Shown here piece after piece: positions 44,443 through 54,956 of a stretch of DNA of 64,000 bases; within the stretch, counting starts at the first letter, position 1; each line of letters starts with the position of its first letter. Source of the stretch: Dendrobium chrysotoxum (taxonomy: Eukaryota > Streptophyta > Magnoliopsida > Asparagales > Orchidaceae); contig CM034314.1 in NCBI GenBank assembly GCA_019925795.1, forward strand, positions 78,550,780 through 78,614,779, written 5' to 3'. The translations under genes and the position numbers were made by a program. The notes beneath the pieces were generated by a model. The model worked only from the letters and a program-made list of their open reading frames with translations. It had not been told where the DNA came from and did no database searches.

Positions 44443-45761
44443 GTATGTAAGTTCAGTTTTTTAATCCTCAGATGTGATAGAGATGGTTGGATGGACATTT
44501 TGCATGCACAAGTTGGATGTAGAAATAATTTATTAAATGATCATTGATGTTTAATGATCATGAATACTAGCTTTGGATACCTAGTTATAGAATTATTGTT
44601 GTAAAGATGAGGTTATAAATTTAAAAATTAAATTTAATCCTAAGAAACATTAAAGAAATATAAAATTATATTATAGAGTGATTTAGACATGATTTTTGGC
44701 TTGATGCCAAACTGGCCTAAATGCATTTATAAGGTTCCCCTTGTTTAGAATTCCTCTTAACTTCTCTACGTCACTCCTCAAGCTAGTTGAGAAATTGTTA
44801 TATTGATTCTTGGTTTTGCAAGAGCACCATAACTTGTTTAGAATTCCTCTTAACTTCTCTACGTCACTCCTCAAGCTAGCTGTACACCCAATGCTTGTTT
44901 TAGACTTTCAAGATTTGGCCCAAACAAGGATGCATGATAAACCTTTCTAAGTTTTCCAATATGTAGTTGGTGTATAAAGAAAGACATCACCTAAAAATTA
45001 AGAATAATACTATCCTTATGCTAGATTATATAAAATATAATGTAAAACATTATAAAAAATATTCTAGAGATTGAGAGAAAGATATCACCAAATAGAGACA
45101 CCCAAGAAAAGCTTGTTGGATGAGCACTGAGTTTTTTTTACTAACTTTTCTTCTCGAAATTATATTACCGTTGAGAACTCTTAGATTCACTATTCCATGC
45201 TATTTTTCTACTCTTTTTAATTGGTATTTATAATCTTAGGAATGGTTCAGAAATCAACAATCAAAAGCATAAAAAGTCTCTTCCAAAAATCTCCCTAAAA
45301 GGCACCGTTGTGCTAGGCCTCATAGGCCTCTGGCTAGATATGGGTATGATAGTGGAAAAGTGTAAATAAATTTTCTTTTATGCTAATAACTTAATTAATT
45401 ATAATATAAATATATGATGTTACATATCAGATTGCATGTAAATAACTTGATGACTTAAAAAGGGAATATAATTTTAGCCCAAATTCATTAAAAACAATAT
45501 AGTTACTTAATTAACTCCTAATTAACCTAATTAAGCATAAATAGATAATCTAATGAAATTGCTAGGAAATTTTGAATTATGAAATTTGCTAAAATACTAA
45601 ATCAAGATCATGAATATGAATAATTTATGCATGCAATCACGGTTGATATAATTAATGAAGTATTTTTCACATAATTAATAAATTAAAAAGCAGTCAAATA
45701 TTTAGATAATCAAGCAAAACAAATCACAAAAAAAGAAATAATTTTTTAATATCTAAAATAT
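44443..45761. other. AT-rich DNA downstream of exon 2
   Basis: No exon or element recognised apart from a direct repeat. If the gene is intact this is intron. Confidence 0.4.
44740..44879. repeat. 47-bp direct repeat, period 93 bp
   Basis: CTTGTTTAGAATTCCTCTTA and the following 27 bp (to CAAGCTAG) occur at 44740-44786 and 44833-44879 without differences. Confidence 0.9.
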
Positions 45762-45776
45762 ATTTAGACTAAATAT

Positions 45777-46898
45777 GCAACAAACAACAACAACAACAAG
45801 CCTTTATCCTACTAAGTGGGGTTGGCTACATGAATCTCCATTGTGTTCTGTTAAGAGTCAAATTCTCATCTAAATCTAATAAAGAAAGGTCATTTCTAAT
45901 ATTTTCTAACTAAGTCTTTTTAGGTCTATCTCTACCTTTCTTAAATAAGTCAAATCTAATGCATTTAATTTCCTAACTGGGTCATCGGAAGGCCGCCATT
46001 TTATGTGACCAAACCATCTAAGGCGACTCTCTCTAATCTTATCTTCCACTGGAGCTAATCCAACCTTTTCAAGTATATTCTCATTTCATATCCTATCTCT
46101 AAGAGTAAAGCCACTCATCCACCTGAGCATCTTCATCTCTGCAACACTTAACTTAATATTATGCTTCTCTTTTAATCGCCAACATTCTACACCATAAAGC
46201 ATTGCAAGTCTTACGACCATCTTATAGAAATTTCCCTTAAGTTTGAGAGGGACTTTTCTATCACACAACAGGCCCAATGCACTCCTCCACTTCAACCATC
46301 CAACTTGAATTCTATTAATAATATCCCCATCTATTTCACCATCACTCTGAACAATAGACACAAGATATCTAAAGCGTGTACTTTTATTAATGACTGGATC
46401 GCCCAAAGTCACAATCCCCCCACTAGATCTATTATTACTAAAATTACACTCCATATATTCAGTTTTAGATCTACTCAAACGAAAGCCTTTCGACTCTAAG
46501 GTTGACCTCCATAAATCAAGTTTACCTTCAACTCCCTCTCTAGTCTTATCAACAAGAAGAATATCATTAGCAAAAAGCATACACCAGGGTACAACCTCTC
46601 TCAAATGTCTAATGAGAACATCCATGACTACAGCAAAAAGTTATGGGCTTAAGGCTGGTCCTTGATGTAATCTCACTAAAATAGGAAAATATTTGATCAA
46701 ACCATCTTGTGTTTGAACACAACAGCTCCTGCATACATATCCTTAACGACTTGAATATAAGCATTATTAACCCCTTTCTTATGTAGAACTCTCCATAACA
46801 TTCTCTTGGATCTTTATCATATGCTTTCTTTAAATCAATAAAAATCATATGTAGAACCTCCTTATTCTCTCTATACTTCTCCATCAAACCTCTCAATA
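45777..46898 (-). mobile_element. RTE-clade LINE, 5'-truncated copy
   Basis: A perfect 15-bp target duplication ATTTAGACTAAATAT lies at 45762-45776 and 46899-46913. On the minus strand it reads from within the RT (MIFIDLKKAYDKDP, near 46850) through MLFANDILLVD (46590-46555), LDLWRSTLESKGFRLSRSKT and EMKMLRWMSGFTLRDRI to the CCCACTTAGTAGG region and (TTG)n tail. The active site aspartate is changed (FAND for FADD). It keeps the frame GKLDLWRSTLESKG that is shifted in the copy at 33815-36649. Confidence 0.92.
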
Positions 46899-46913
46899 AA
46901 TTTAGACTAAATA

Positions 46914-47138
46914 TAACAAAGCATAATTTATTTTAACTTTTTTTTATTATCACTTAATAATTGATAAATCTTATCCAGTCAGTTTACATTTAAGAACCTA
47001 AATCTCGGATTTACACATTGCAACTTTGAGCTTGTTGATTTCATGCACTTGTGCTGATCTTCAAGTTATAAGTGCACCAATGGAATAGGTCAACATCGCT
47101 ATAGTTTCTAGTAATAGAATTGCTCGAGACAAATGCTT
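46914..47138. other. Short AT-rich spacer
   Basis: Nothing recognised. Confidence 0.4.
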
Positions 47139-47649
47139 GAGGACTATTTGGTTGTTGAAAAAGGGAAGTAGAGTAAAAGGAATATACTGTGTATTTGAAA
47201 TATTTATAAGTATTTGGTTGAGTGTAAAACAAATGCATATCATCTTTTTGTGTTTGTTTGGATGTAAAATAAGTGTAAAACTTGGCGATGGTGGTCAACG
47301 GTGGTTGCTTATCGCAGTGATTGCGGTGGTGGGTAGTGGTAGTTGGTGCGGCCATCAACGAGCGGCAGTTGGTGGCTAGAGGTGGGTGATGGATGTCGGC
47401 TATGGCGTGTGGTGGTTGACAGGGGTGAGGGGTGACGATAGCATTAGCGAAGTTTCACTTTTTCGATGTATTTGGAGTTCGACCAAAATCAGCGGAATTT
47501 TAAATGCATTGAAAATGAACTAAATGTTGAATTCTAAATACTTCAAAATTTTACATTTCATTCCTTTTTCATCCAAACCAACCATTTATTTTAAAATACA
47601 TGCATTTAATAAACTTTACAGCCAAAATTCAACAAACCAAACAGTCCCT
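47139..47649. mobile_element. MITE-like element with GGACTRTTTGG ends
   Basis: Left end GGACTATTTGGTTGTTGAA (47141); right end TTCAACAAACCAAACAGTCC (47632-47648), an inverted repeat with one gap and one change. About 510 bp. The middle (47290-47450) is rich in GGTGG, unlike the AT-rich arms. The target duplication is uncertain (TGA and TTA), so class is open; PIF/Harbinger or Mutator-like are both possible. Confidence 0.6.
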
Positions 47650-48349
47650 TAGCAAATTCTTAGATTACTTGGCATAAAATTTGTTAACATCAAAATATAA
47701 GACACACAAGCTTATGGTGTCAACACAACATGGCCTACACAACTTGACATAAATTTGTTACGGATTGATCTTTAAACTAAGGCCATGCCAGGTTCTTTAT
47801 TGATTGATTTTTATTAAATTCATAATTATTGAACTATTTTCAACTACGGTAAAAACTAAGAATGATGGAATGATATCTATATCTCAGATTTACCTGAAAC
47901 TATACGTTGCCTGTTTGCTTTTATGGTGTTTTTAAAGCATTTTTGGAGCTTTGTAGAATAACATTTAAATTGGTGCTTTTTTCCTATTGTTTTCAATTCA
48001 TGCTCTTTTTCTAAAAAATAGCACAATTAATACTTTTAAGAATATTTGGCTTTTATCATTTTATGTACTTCAAAAGTTAGTTTGTTATGTATTTGTATGT
48101 TTTATCTCTGTTTTGTTTCTAAATTATTCAGTGCTATTAAATTAAAATTTTTGGAATTATTTTTAATTAATTGACATTCTTGATTTTTTTTAAATATTTG
48201 TGGAAAAAGTATATAAGCTTTTATATTTTTTTAAATATTCATGGAAAAAGTAAATCAGCCTTGTGTAGCTTTCGAAAACCCGTTTATACTTCCTCAGCAT
48301 TCTTTATTTAGTTTGCACGTTGTTAAATTCAGAAAACTGGAAAGGGAAA

Positions 48350-48480
48350 AGGCTTAATTTTATTACACAAACTTATCCCTATTTATAGATCAATACAAGA
48401 TATCTTAATAAAGAAACAAATAATTAAAGAATCATGCATAATTGCTTTAATATAATTCTTCCTAAATCAACCACCTAAAT
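48350..48480 (-). mobile_element. LTR fragment (U3/R-like), minus strand
   Basis: On the minus strand GATCTATAAATAGGGATAAG is followed by AATAAAATTAAGCC, the TATA-to-polyadenylation order of an LTR. No partner LTR or internal domain was found. Confidence 0.45.
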
Positions 48481-48503
48481 CTGGAAGGAGATCAGCGTGA
48501 TCC

Positions 48504-48640
48504 AGGTGAGCCTCCCACGGATTCCCATCTTAGCCGTGGGATCAAAATGCCAAGGGACGGTTAGGATTTAATAGGTGAGCCTACCACGGATTCTCATCCT
48601 AGCTGTGGGATTAAAACGCCAAGGGATGGCAGGGATTTAA
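48504..48640. repeat. Two 68-bp tandem units, each with a hairpin
   Basis: AGGTGAGCCTCCCACGG starts both units. Each has CCCACGG and CCGTGGG (second unit: CCACGG and CTGTGGG) about 13 bp apart, able to form a hairpin, then CAAGGGAYGG. About 88% alike. Confidence 0.85.
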
Positions 48641-50080
48641 CACATGTTCCACATTATTTTTTTCTTAGTTTTATTTTGAATGTCTCTTTTAACAGCATAT
48701 TCTCAAATATTTGCAATGTCTCTTTCCTTAAATTTCATTATCTGATTTTAAGATGATTATATTCTTAATTATGATGTTTTTGTTATTGATATTTACCTTT
48801 TTAACGTTTATTATTTTGTTTTATGGTTATGATTGACATCGACTTACCTGACAATTTGTTCTAGCAATTTTTTCATTCTTGTAGGGCTCAATCTGTGCTT
48901 GTAAATTAAAAGCACGTTTTATAAAATGATTAAATGTGTTGGATCCTATTATTTGATTGGCTGTAATTCGACATCATAATTTGAACTTCACAAACCAAGC
49001 AATAGATATTGTCGTAATTTTGACATAGTAAACCACTTCTGAAGAGTAAGATTTTGTTTTTCACACACAACGAGAACATAATCAAAACAAATCACCAGCG
49101 TTCATCGTGCTTCAACAAGCTCAAGCAAGCCATTGATGACTGGCTAGGCTCAATGAGGTCTAGCCAAGCTTTTGATGTAACGTGGCTGAGCTCTGGCAAT
49201 GTGCAGGAAGCTTTGTTTGGTTTCCAGTAACCTTTCAGTCTCTCCAGAATTTTTTTGGCCTAGTTTGAATGTGATGCTATTCATCGATGGCAAGCTCCCA
49301 CAATTTTGGCGCCCCCTAACCAGAAACTCCAATTACAAAAAAATCATGTAATTCTGAAACCGATAATTTAGAATTGCATCTATAATCATTCTCATAACCA
49401 ATAACTTTTACTTGTCCATTTAGATCAAAAACATTCCTAGTGAAAAATATTTCATTTCTAGTTTGCCAGATTCACTTTATAAGGAATTAAATATCATTCC
49501 CTTAAATCATTAGTTCAATGTTACTGAATCATGTATTGTTGTGGAATAAAGTATAATTTCTTTCGCACTTGTATCTCATATTTCATACAAGAATAACCTA
49601 AATTAAATTAGTTATATGTATTTCTAGATCACCAAACACAATTACTCTTTTTATCCTTTAAGTGATCAAAAAATTTCTTTAAAAAATTTACAAGTTTAAC
49701 ATTAGAGGGATAATTTATAATGAAAAATTATGTATGCTAAATTATAATTTATTTTCAAAAATAGGAAGGGGTAGCCAATTTTGGATATGGTGGAGTTTTA
49801 TATCGAGAGCATCAAGAAAAATTGTAAATTTCTTTATAAAATTCCTCTCATTTCAAGTAACCAATTTCCTTTTATAGAGAGATCCGAGGGAATATTTCTT
49901 TAATTTAAGCTATGGTTATTTTCATTTTCTTGTTTTAAACATTAAGATAAGGATGCCTTATACAATAGCTTAAATTAGTTTTAAGGTTATCCATAATTTG
50001 AATTGATGCATTCAATTTAGAACAAGGATTCCTAAATTATTGCATGTAGTTGGAATTTTGGATTAATCTGGACAAACTCT
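48641..50080. other. AT-rich DNA without a recognisable gene
   Basis: No frame or element recognised. Confidence 0.4.
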
Positions 50081-50086
50081 TGTTTT

Positions 50087-50470
50087 CTATAAATAGGTCT
50101 TAGGTTATAACAATTAAAACTTAGAATAATTGAACTGGTTCAAGTGTCAACCTCTCTCCCTCTCTTCGATGTTGGTTCAAGTGCGTACTTGAGCTTCTCT
50201 CTCTCTGTCTCTCTCCTTGACATGTCATCCAAGTTTTGATCCTAGGGGCATGTGTTCCAATGAGCAAAATTGCCTACCCATCCTGTCTATTTGCACAGGT
50301 AGATTAAGGGAATCAGCCTAATCTACTTAATTCCTCTATAGAGACCCTCTTGCCTTGTCTTAGAGATAATTTTGATCAGTCTCATATGCCTGTTGACCCC
50401 TATATCTAAAACCACGCATAAAAGGATAAAAATGATGAACCAAGTAGTGCGCGGGTTGGTCCGACACCTT
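50087..50470 (+). mobile_element. Possible LTR end (TATA and CT-rich leader)
   Basis: TCTATAAATAGGTCTTAGGT followed by a CT-rich leader (CTCTCTCTCTGTCTCTCTCC at about 50194) looks like the R/U5 part of an LTR. It stands directly before the 141-bp array. No second LTR was found. Confidence 0.35.
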
Positions 50471-50477
50471 ACTTGAA

Positions 50478-51770
50478 GGGTCAAATGATCTCTGAATGCC
50501 AAACGGACAGTGGCATTGCGATCAGAATCTCAAATTCTGCTAGGTCGAGAGACCCCTCGCCGTCGAATCGGATGAGATCGGTCAAAAGGGACGACCGACA
50601 CCCGAAATTAAAACGCAACGCTGATCAAACGACGTCAGATCGACAAACAGATTTTTTCATTAGGTCTGGAATATTGTCAACCTATAAAAATTAAGTCTTG
50701 TTTATTCAATTTGGAACATCCAGAATGGTGGCACGAATCCCGAGGCAACACGCTTATCGAGGAAAAGAGGCCTCGGCATTGCCCAAACGAAGTCCGATTG
50801 CAAAACGGACCTCTTCATTGTATTCAGAACATTACAAATACTCAGGAACTACATTTTGGGTTATCCAGATTGGTGGCACGAATTTCGAGACAAAACATGA
50901 ATGTTGCTCAGCGCTACCCAAATGACGTCGGATCGACAAACGGACTTCGCTAGTGCGTCCGGATCGCCGTCAATACCCTAAATGCACTACCAATTTGTTC
51001 AGTTAAGGTGGTGCACGCAAATCGAGGTGATCCACATGCGAAAATATACAAATTTGTACCCAAATGACGTCGGATCAACAAACGGACTTCGCCAGTGCGT
51101 CCGGATCGCTGCCAATACCCTAAATGCACTACCAATTTGTTCAGTTAAGGTGGTGCACGCAAATCGAGGTGATCCCCATGTAAAAGTATACATATTCGTG
51201 CCCAAATGACGTCGGATCGCGAAACGGACTGCGTCGTTGTGACCGGAATATCGCAAATACTTAAAAACTATATTTTCTATGTTCAAATTGGATCATCCGG
51301 GTTGGTGGCACGAATTTCGAGAAAAATTAACCTCGCCGCTATCCAAACAAAGTCTGATCGTGAAATGGATTTCGCCATTGCGACCGGAATATCGCAAATA
51401 CTTAAAAACTACATTTTCTATGTTCAAATTGGATCATCCGGGTTGGTGGCACAGATTTCGAGAAAAATTAGCCTCGCCGCTATCCAAATGATGTCTGTTT
51501 GCGAAACGGACTTCGCCAGTGCGTCCGGAATACCGTCAATACTTTAAATGCACTACTAATTTGTTCAATTAAAGTTGTGCACGCAAATCGAGGTAATCCC
51601 CATGTAAAAATACACAATTTGTGCTCAAACGACGTCCGATCTCGAAATGGACTGCGTCATTGTGATCAGAATATCGATAATACCCCAAATGCACTATCAA
51701 TTTGTTTAATTTCGATACTCGGCGAATTCGACACGTTAAACGATGTAGTCGACATGCAAATCGAGAAAAT
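50478..51770. repeat. Tandem array of about 141-bp units, nine copies
   Basis: Units start with CCAAAYGACGTCNGATCG or a variant at about 50479, 50624, 50782, 50917, 51059, 51201, 51342, 51483 and 51624. The last five steps are 141-142 bp. Each unit goes on GAAACGGACTTCGCCRTTGY, then CCGGAATATCG. Two kinds alternate: one with AATGCACTACCAATTTGTTC and CACGCAAATCGAGGTGATC, another with AACTACATTTTCTATGTTCA and GGGTTGGTGGCACGAATTTC. Adjacent units of one kind are over 90% alike, so the array has been homogenised. Open frames across it are a by-product of the unit length (141 is a multiple of three). Confidence 0.92.
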
Positions 51771-52177
51771 TACGCGCAAATCAAGACAACTTTTGGCCAA
51801 TTAAAGCATTTCTGATGTTTGGGATTATCACATCAATGGTCTATCACTTATATAGCAGTTAACTTATAAAATTTTACCAAGAAATCAGATACCGAATGGA
51901 GAAAGATATTATATCAAAAATTAATTGCACATACCTCGTTCTATCAAATTTCCGTCAATCTGTCAATCCTACAGCTGGCTGTCGCCTCATTTGGATGCAA
52001 GGCCTGTCGCTAAGTCAAAACAAGAATGGACGTTACTGCTGGCTTCCTGGCTCTCCACTCTGTGCTCTGAAGTTGGCTCCCAACTCCAAACCAACAACCT
52101 CCTTCCACATCGAACCCTCTCACGAACTACACAACCCCTCTAGCTAAAGTTTATCCCTCTGCTCACTTTCGAGACAC
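51771..52177. other. Spacer between the array and the gene fragments
   Basis: Mixed composition, with a CT/CA-rich part at 52040-52150. No recognised product. Confidence 0.4.
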
Positions 52178-52199
52178 TTGCAGAAACTCAAGTTTTGCA

Positions 52200-52862
52200 A
52201 AAGTTTGGGTTCCCTTTGCAGAGAGCATGAGATTGAGCCAAAGAACCCAGAAGCCCATTTCAGCCAGACGAGAGACTTTCTCGAGAACAAAGTTCGGTAT
52301 GATTTTGTCAAGGAGAGGAGGAGAGTGAAGAGGAAGTATGATGAATTCAAGGTCAGAATCAATTCTCTTCCAGATTCTATGAGGCGGAGATCTGATGCCT
52401 ATAATGCTCATGAAGAGCTGTGGCCTAAGAAGCAAGAATAGATGGGAGCAAGTCTCTTTGAGCCAGTTAAAGTCCCGAAAGCTGCTTGGATGACTGATGG
52501 ATCTCATTGGCCTGGAACTTGGTCATCGGCACAAAACGAACATTCAAAAGACGATCATGCTGGAATCATTCAGGCAATGCTTACTCCGCCAAACTCTGAA
52601 CCAGTGATGGACGTCGAGGCCAATGAAAATGGCTTCATAACCACCACAACTGTCGTATCCGCCTACCAGTGTTGGTCTACGTTTAGAGGGAGAGGAGACC
52701 GGGGTATGATCACGACAAAAAGGCTGGAGCCATGAATGCTCTGGTTCGAACCAGCGCGATCATGTCCAATGGTCCATTCATCTTAAACTTAGACTGTGAT
52801 TACTACGTTTACAACTCCCAGGCTTTGAGAGAAGGAATGTGCCTCATGCTCAACAATAGAGT
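52200..52862 (+). pseudogene. Cellulose synthase-like D (CslD) fragment
   Basis: The fragment covers part of the catalytic domain, starting near EIEPKNPEAHFSQTRDFLEN and running through RRVKRKYDEFKVRINSLPDS, MRRRSDAYNAHEEL, WMTDGSHWPGTW, DHAGIIQAML, then IRLPVLVYV, RPGYDHDKKAGAMNALVRTS and IMSNGPFILNLDCDYYVYNS with the family's D-x-D (DCD). CslD proteins are Golgi glycan synthases with about 1100 residues; only some 220 are here. Lesions: TAG at 52439, a frameshift near 52650, TAG near 52670 and a stop at 52867. Neither the RING/zinc-finger N-terminus nor the later D and QxxRW motifs are present. Confidence 0.88.
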
Positions 52863-52949
52863 CTGTTGATGGGTGTGCTCGAAGTGCTGCAAAGGGAAAA
52901 TCTTAAAAGTAATTTCATGAGCAAAATCTCCCTCACTTTTTGTTGTCCT

Positions 52950-53203
52950 TAGAGTGTAGAAGTAGTTGATGATCTTAAACCTTCAGAATCAGGAAGGCTT
53001 GCTGGCATTATCCTTAAGAACTCATTAGATGCTAAGGATGCCCTTAGAAAAGCTGATTTAACTCAACAATGAGTCAATGCTGATGCTCCTCTCAAAGTCC
53101 AAATGAAGGAATCTCTACCACTAACACTGAGGTCACCTGTATCTAAGGTGAGTCAAATTGCATCTCAAGTGATTGCTAAGGTCGCACCACTGGAACCAGA
53201 TGA
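52950..53203 (+). pseudogene. Importin beta-1 (karyopherin beta) fragment
   Basis: One frame reads DDLKPSESGRLAGIILKNSL, DAKDALRKADLTQQ, then a stop in place of the usual W, and continues with KVQMKESLPLTLRSPVSKVS and QIASQVIAKVA. This matches the first HEAT repeats of plant importin beta-1, which carries cargo through nuclear pores. Only about 85 residues of about 870 are present. CTTTTTGTTGTCCTTAG just upstream looks like an intron end, so genomic DNA rather than mRNA may have been picked up. It passes into the WD40 piece with no spacer. Confidence 0.78.
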
Positions 53204-53625
53204 AGTTGAATGTTACTTGGATTTCCAAACAATCATACCATATGGTGATGATATTTTTGTTTCTGCTCATGCTGATGGAAACCGGTGTATAAAAAAAAGA
53301 CAGGGCTATTGATCCATCATTTTCTGCCATCAAAGATCCAACTCAGTTTTCTGTTACTTATGCACGATTTAGCAACATGCAGCCCGATTATTAGGTGGCA
53401 CATTTCCCAGGGGTTTATAAACAATATTTCGTTTTCAAATGATGGTAAATATTTAGCAACTGTCCGTAGAGATGGCTACTTGAGAGTATTTGACTACCTC
53501 AAAGAGCAATTAACTTCTAGCACAAGTATGGAGTATGGAAGAGCAGAAGCTAGTGGCATGGAGTGAGGGACCTAATTCATGGGTGAGTGATGTTTCATTT
53601 GATTCCTATTGGTCAGCTCCATATA
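53204..53625 (+). pseudogene. WDR20-like WD40-repeat protein fragment
   Basis: Recognisable parts in order: IFVSAHADGNRCI, a frameshift, then AIDPSFSAIKDPTQFSVTYA, another shift, RWHISQGFINNISFSNDGKY, LATVRRDGYLRVFDYLKEQL, a deletion, then VWSMEEQKLVAWSEGPNSWV and VSFDSYWSAP. The order fits a plant homologue of WDR20/DMWD, in which these stretches form WD repeats. Stretches between KEQL and VWSMEE are missing (about 30 residues). Several frameshifts and a stop. Ends at a (GA)n run. Confidence 0.8.
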
Positions 53626-53631
53626 CAGATG

Positions 53632-53635
<4 letters not shown>

Positions 53636-53669
<34 letters not shown>
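53636..53669. repeat. (GA)n microsatellite
   Basis: About 17 GA units, directly at the right edge of the gene-fragment block. Confidence 0.95.
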
Positions 53670-53671
<2 letters not shown>

Positions 53672-53751
53672 TTTTCTTCATGTAGATTTTCCAATCATCG
53701 CCGCCGACCTCAAAGGTATAAATTTTCAAACTCAGATTCCTGTTCTCGTCG

Positions 53752-54110
53752 TTTGCAGCGGACCGGAGAACCACCTATACGCGCTCTCGTAGCACGGTAG
53801 GAGGGAGCCCGGTGCGGTGCCTACGACGAGGTGGGTAATCACTTAAAACCCCATTTTCGGCATTTGCGGCGGACCGGAGAACCACCTATACGCGCTCTCG
53901 TAGCACGGTAGGAGGGAGCCCGGTGCGGCGCATACGGCGAGGTGGGTAAGCCCTATACACGCTCTTGTAGCGTGGTGGGGAGAGCCACTTGTGTTGTCCA
54001 TACGGGTATTTTTGAAGACCCCATACACGCTCGCGTAGCGTGGTGGGATGAAAAGATATATGGCCATGGTGTCACATGACACCAACCATATACGCTATTG
54101 TAGCGTGGTG
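53752..54110. repeat. GC-rich tandem repeats with CGCT...AGCG hairpins
   Basis: An 87-bp block (from TTTGCRGCGGACCGGAGAAC to GCGAGGTGGGTAA) is present at 53752-53838 and 53863-53949, period 111 bp, over 90% alike. It carries TATACGCGCTCTCGTAGCAC. Three shorter units follow at about 53952, 54025 and 54086 with CGCTCTTGTAGCGTGGTGGG or a variant. Each core CGCT-N5-AGCG can pair. Confidence 0.85.
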
Positions 54111-54950
54111 GGGTGGCCTAGTTTCCCGAAATTTCCCCTAAACGGGGGAGACGTCGGGAGGCTGCCGAAATTTTGTCTAAAAAGACAAGGACTTGTATAG
54201 AAACAAAGGACCTAAATGACTATAAATTGAATCTAAGTGAACTTGAACATTAAGAGAAATATAATTAATGATAATTCAATTTGTACTCAAATGAACAAGT
54301 ACAAGCTTGATTTGGACAATGAAGATTTGGACTCGAATGTGATATGAGTTATAATGACATTAAACTCAAACTTGGATTAGAGTTTGAACCAGACGAGCTC
54401 AAGCTTGAATTTGACAAGGACCACAGTAGACTTGACATTGAACATTCGAGCTCAAATGAATGAACTACAAGGACAACAGGAGACTTACAAATGACAAAGA
54501 TTTGGACTTCATTTGAATCTTAAATGAACTAAATGAGAACTTGAATCCAAATTTGAACAACAAAGGACTTGAACAATATGGACCGCAGGGAACCGAACTT
54601 CAAGTTAATGAATGCATGATCATCCTTATAACCATAAATGTTAATGACAAGTTTTGGTCATGTAAATAAGAAATCAACGAAACAACAAAAGACTTATGTT
54701 GAAATCTCAATGAATATAATTTGCTCAAAATCAAACGAAAGACTTGTATGGAATCATTATGTATGTTGCAAACAACATGTGGAGATAAGGAGTTCGTAAT
54801 CATAACTTGTCGACAAGCAATGACGAAAATGCTGAATGATACAACTTATTTACAAGTCATGCCATGGAACCTTTGGACAAAGAAATTTGTGGAGATCATC
54901 CAAATGACCGGCAATATGCAATTCCCTGCAAATACTGAAGTTTAATATGT
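54111..54950. other. Purine-rich stretch, no gene
   Basis: Rich in GACTTGAA/GAACTTGAA-like words from 54190 to 54600, which gives a loose repetitive look. No frame recognised. May be part of the 3' region or LTR of a Gypsy element. Confidence 0.4.
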
Positions 54951-54956
54951 GATGAA

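Noticed and set aside
50478..51770. Regular repeats as a CRISPR array
   Set aside because: Units are contiguous 141-bp satellites without unique spacers, in plant DNA.
50473..51804. A series of open frames on both strands that repeat the same residues
   Set aside because: The tandem unit is a multiple of three bases, so any stop-free unit gives a repeating frame. No start context or family match.
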